DNA from: Melieria omissa
Lineage: Eukaryota; Arthropoda; Insecta; Diptera; Ulidiidae
Length of the DNA: 64,000 nt
Assembly (NCBI GenBank): GCA_963971225.1
Contig: OZ020267.1
Location: 84,433,648-84,497,647 of the forward strand
Direction of reading: 5' to 3'
In this document: piece by piece, positions 61,721 through 64,000 of the stretch
How the letters are laid out: each line of letters opens with the position of its first letter
Numbering within the stretch: position 1 is the stretch's first letter
Translations under genes and position numbers: made by a program
Notes under the pieces: generated by a model
What the model was told of the DNA's origin: nothing
What the model saw: the letters and a program-made list of their open reading frames with translations, nothing else
Database searches by the model: none

Positions 61721-64000
61721 TGCTGCCGGTGGGATATTTTTTTATTTACCAAATTATTGAAAGGTGGTCACTCTGGCTTAATTTTGACGCCATTTTGATT
61801 AAAGTGATTGTGCGTACTTAGGTTCCACAAGCATTTGATTGGTTATATAGATCAGAGGTGCATTCTTTCAATCAGTCGTTGTTGTGACAGCAACGAAGCA
61901 ACACGTGTGGGGGCTGCGCGGATTTTTGTTTTGTTGCCTCAAGAAATTGTATGTATGAAAAAAAATTAGATGCTTTTGTTGTTGTAGTTTTTGTGTGTAT
62001 GCTTTTTGTGTTGGCGATTGGTTGGCCTTTCGGCAATGACAAATGGGAACATTATATTTTTTTCACTTATAATTTTAAGGGTCAAGCGAAATGCACAATG
62101 TGCTTTCAACTAATTCAATTAATTAAATAATTTGTTTGCATTTTTTTGGGCAACTTTAAATGTATTGGTTTTTGCTTTTCCATAAGAAGACTTTGGGCAC
62201 CCCCTGATATAGATGTATCATGTGGTCGATATCACTTTTCCACAACGAAATTCTCCTGCATTATTTGAGATAGCGAGAAGATTGACCCCATTTATCAAAG
62301 CTCAAAACTCCAGCTAGGTTTTAAGGTTATTATTTTTTCTATAAACCTAGAATCATCATATTTTACAAGCATTTTATCGATTTTGCAGTAGGCAGCCATT
62401 TAATGTCACACTTGCGCATCGATCTGTTCATGATTGCCTAATAGTAATCAAATTATTGATTTAATTTGATAAAGCTGCAATCTCTAGCTACATTTTAAGG
62501 GGTTTTTTATCAACGTAGCCCATACCGTTTGGAATCTATAAGCACTTTAGTGGTGAGTGTGTATTTTGTAATAGGCAGTTTCTCAATGTTATCCTTGCGG
62601 ATCGATATGCTCATTATTCCTGAAGGATAATGAAAAGTTAGGGACCAATATAGAAAGCATAAGACTCTGGCTAAATTTTAAGGGGTCAATTATTAATATG
62701 CACTTATGCATTTGGTGTTGACAAGCATTTTAGTGGTTGCACCCAAGTAGCAATTTTTTCAAAGTCACCGTTCCAAATCGATTTGCTTTCGAACCTTGGG
62801 GTATAGATGGATGATTGATACTATTATAGAAAGCATACGAGTCTAGCTAAATAATAAGGCATAATATTATTAAAATCCGTTAACGGGTCGAGATTTAACA
62901 GCCATAATTTCGATCATGCTGCCGGTGGGATATTTTTTTATTTACCAAATTATTGAAAGGTGGTCACTCTGGCTTAATTTTGACGACATTTTGATTAAAG
63001 TGATTGTGCGTACTTAGGTTCCACAAGCATTTGATTGGTTATATAGATCAGAGGTGCATTCTTTCAATCAGTCGTTGTTGTGACAGCAACGAAGCAACAC
63101 GTGTGGGGGCTGCGCGGATTTTTGTTTTGTTTCCTCAAGAAATTCTATGTATGAAAAAAAATTAGATGCTTTTGTTGTTGTAGTTTTTGTTTTGGCGATT
63201 GGTTGGCCTTTCGGCAATGACAAATGGAAACATTATATTTTTTTCACTTATAATTTTAAGGGTCAAGCGAAATGCACAATGTGCTTTCAACTAATTCAAT
63301 TAATTAAATAATTTGTTTGCATTTTTTTTGGGCAACTTTACATGTATTGGATTTTGCTTTTCCATAAGAAGATTTTGGGCACCCCTGATATAGATGTATC
63401 ATGTGGTCGATATCACTTTTCCACAACGAAATTCTCCTGCATTATCTGAGATAGCGAGAAGATTGACCCCATTTATGAAAGCTCGAAACTCCAGCTATGT
63501 TTTAAGGTTATTATTTTTTCTATAAACCTAGAATCATCATATTTTACAAGCATTTTATCGATTTTGCAGTAGGCAGCCATTTAATGTCACTTTTGCGCAT
63601 CGATCTGTTCATGATTGCGGAATAGTAATCAAATTATTGATTTAATTTGATACAGCTGCAATCTCTAGCTACATTTTAAGGGGTTTTTTATTAACGTAAC
63701 CCATACCGTTTGGAATCTATAAGCACTTTAGTGGTGAGTGTGTATTTTGTAATAGGCAGTTTTTCAATGTTATCCTTGCGCATCGATATGCTCATTATTC
63801 CTGAAGGATAATGAAAAGTTAGGGACCAATATAGAAAGCATAAGACTCTGGCTAAATTTTAAGGGGTCAATTATTAATATGCACTTATGCATTTGGTGTT
63901 GACAAGCATTTTAGTGGTTGCACCCAAGTAGCAATTTTTTCAAAGTCACCGTTCCAAATCGATTTGCTTTCGAACCTTGGGGTATAGAAGGATGATTGAT

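Larger units (their letters stand above)
51796..64000. repeat. Satellite array, block 5
   Basis: Anchors at 52127, 53324, 54507, 55286, 56468, 57648, 58843, 59749, 60928, 61833 and 63029. Normal spacings are 1179-1197 bp; the 54507-55286 monomer is truncated (779 bp, ATT junction), and the 58843-59749 and 60928-61833 monomers are truncated to about 906 bp by a different shared breakpoint. The array runs off the window. No genes. Confidence 0.97.

Overview
The window is almost entirely one tandem satellite array, AT-rich, with a monomer of about 1.18 kb that starts at base 1 and is still running at base 64000. The array is interrupted by transposable elements. There is no single-copy host gene, rRNA, tRNA or CRISPR array that I can support. 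The elements (BEL/Pao LTR retrotransposon primed by tRNA-Tyr, RTE-clade LINE, hAT-type DNA element, MITEs) point to an arthropod nuclear genome, most likely an insect and probably a fly. The locus looks like heterochromatin (pericentromeric or similar). The species cannot be read from the sequence.

Layout. 1-17664: satellite, including a 2567-bp higher-order repeat present 2.4 times. 17665-26644: a young BEL/Pao element with a 5 bp target duplication (gtttt), two nearly identical LTRs, an intact 1824-codon gag-pol ORF and a second downstream ORF for a small zinc-knuckle protein. 26645-28824: satellite that repeats, base for base as far as I can compare, the satellite left of the BEL element. 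28825-31562: a 2.7 kb hAT-type element with an 8 bp target duplication, itself carrying a 669 bp TA-flanked MITE and a probable piggyBac-like remnant. 31563-33911: satellite. 33912-37180: a near full-length RTE LINE with an intact endonuclease and reverse transcriptase ORF. 37181-51417 and 51796-64000: satellite, split by a 378 bp GC-rich MITE-like insertion.

The satellite has structure at three scales. Each 1.18 kb monomer contains at least five diverged subrepeats of about 175 bp, each beginning with a CTRGCTA-like box and most carrying an ATCGAT box about 110 bp later. Monomers come in two main lengths (about 1180 and 1196 bp, differing by a 16 bp indel). Truncated (about 762-782 and 906 bp) and extended (about 1398 and 1452 bp) monomers recur with identical breakpoints. 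They mark higher-order repeats of about 1.94, 2.09, 2.38, 2.57, 3.28 and 3.59 kb, the expected signature of unequal exchange.

The most interesting coding observation is in the BEL element. Its second ORF, between pol and the 3' LTR, copies the zinc-knuckle layout of the element's own Gag, has an Arg-rich tail, and starts eight bases after a strong splice-acceptor sequence. It may be an accessory protein made from a spliced subgenomic RNA. The element's 3' LTR boundary is also ambiguous: the best polypurine tract lies 34 bp upstream of the point where the two LTRs begin to match.
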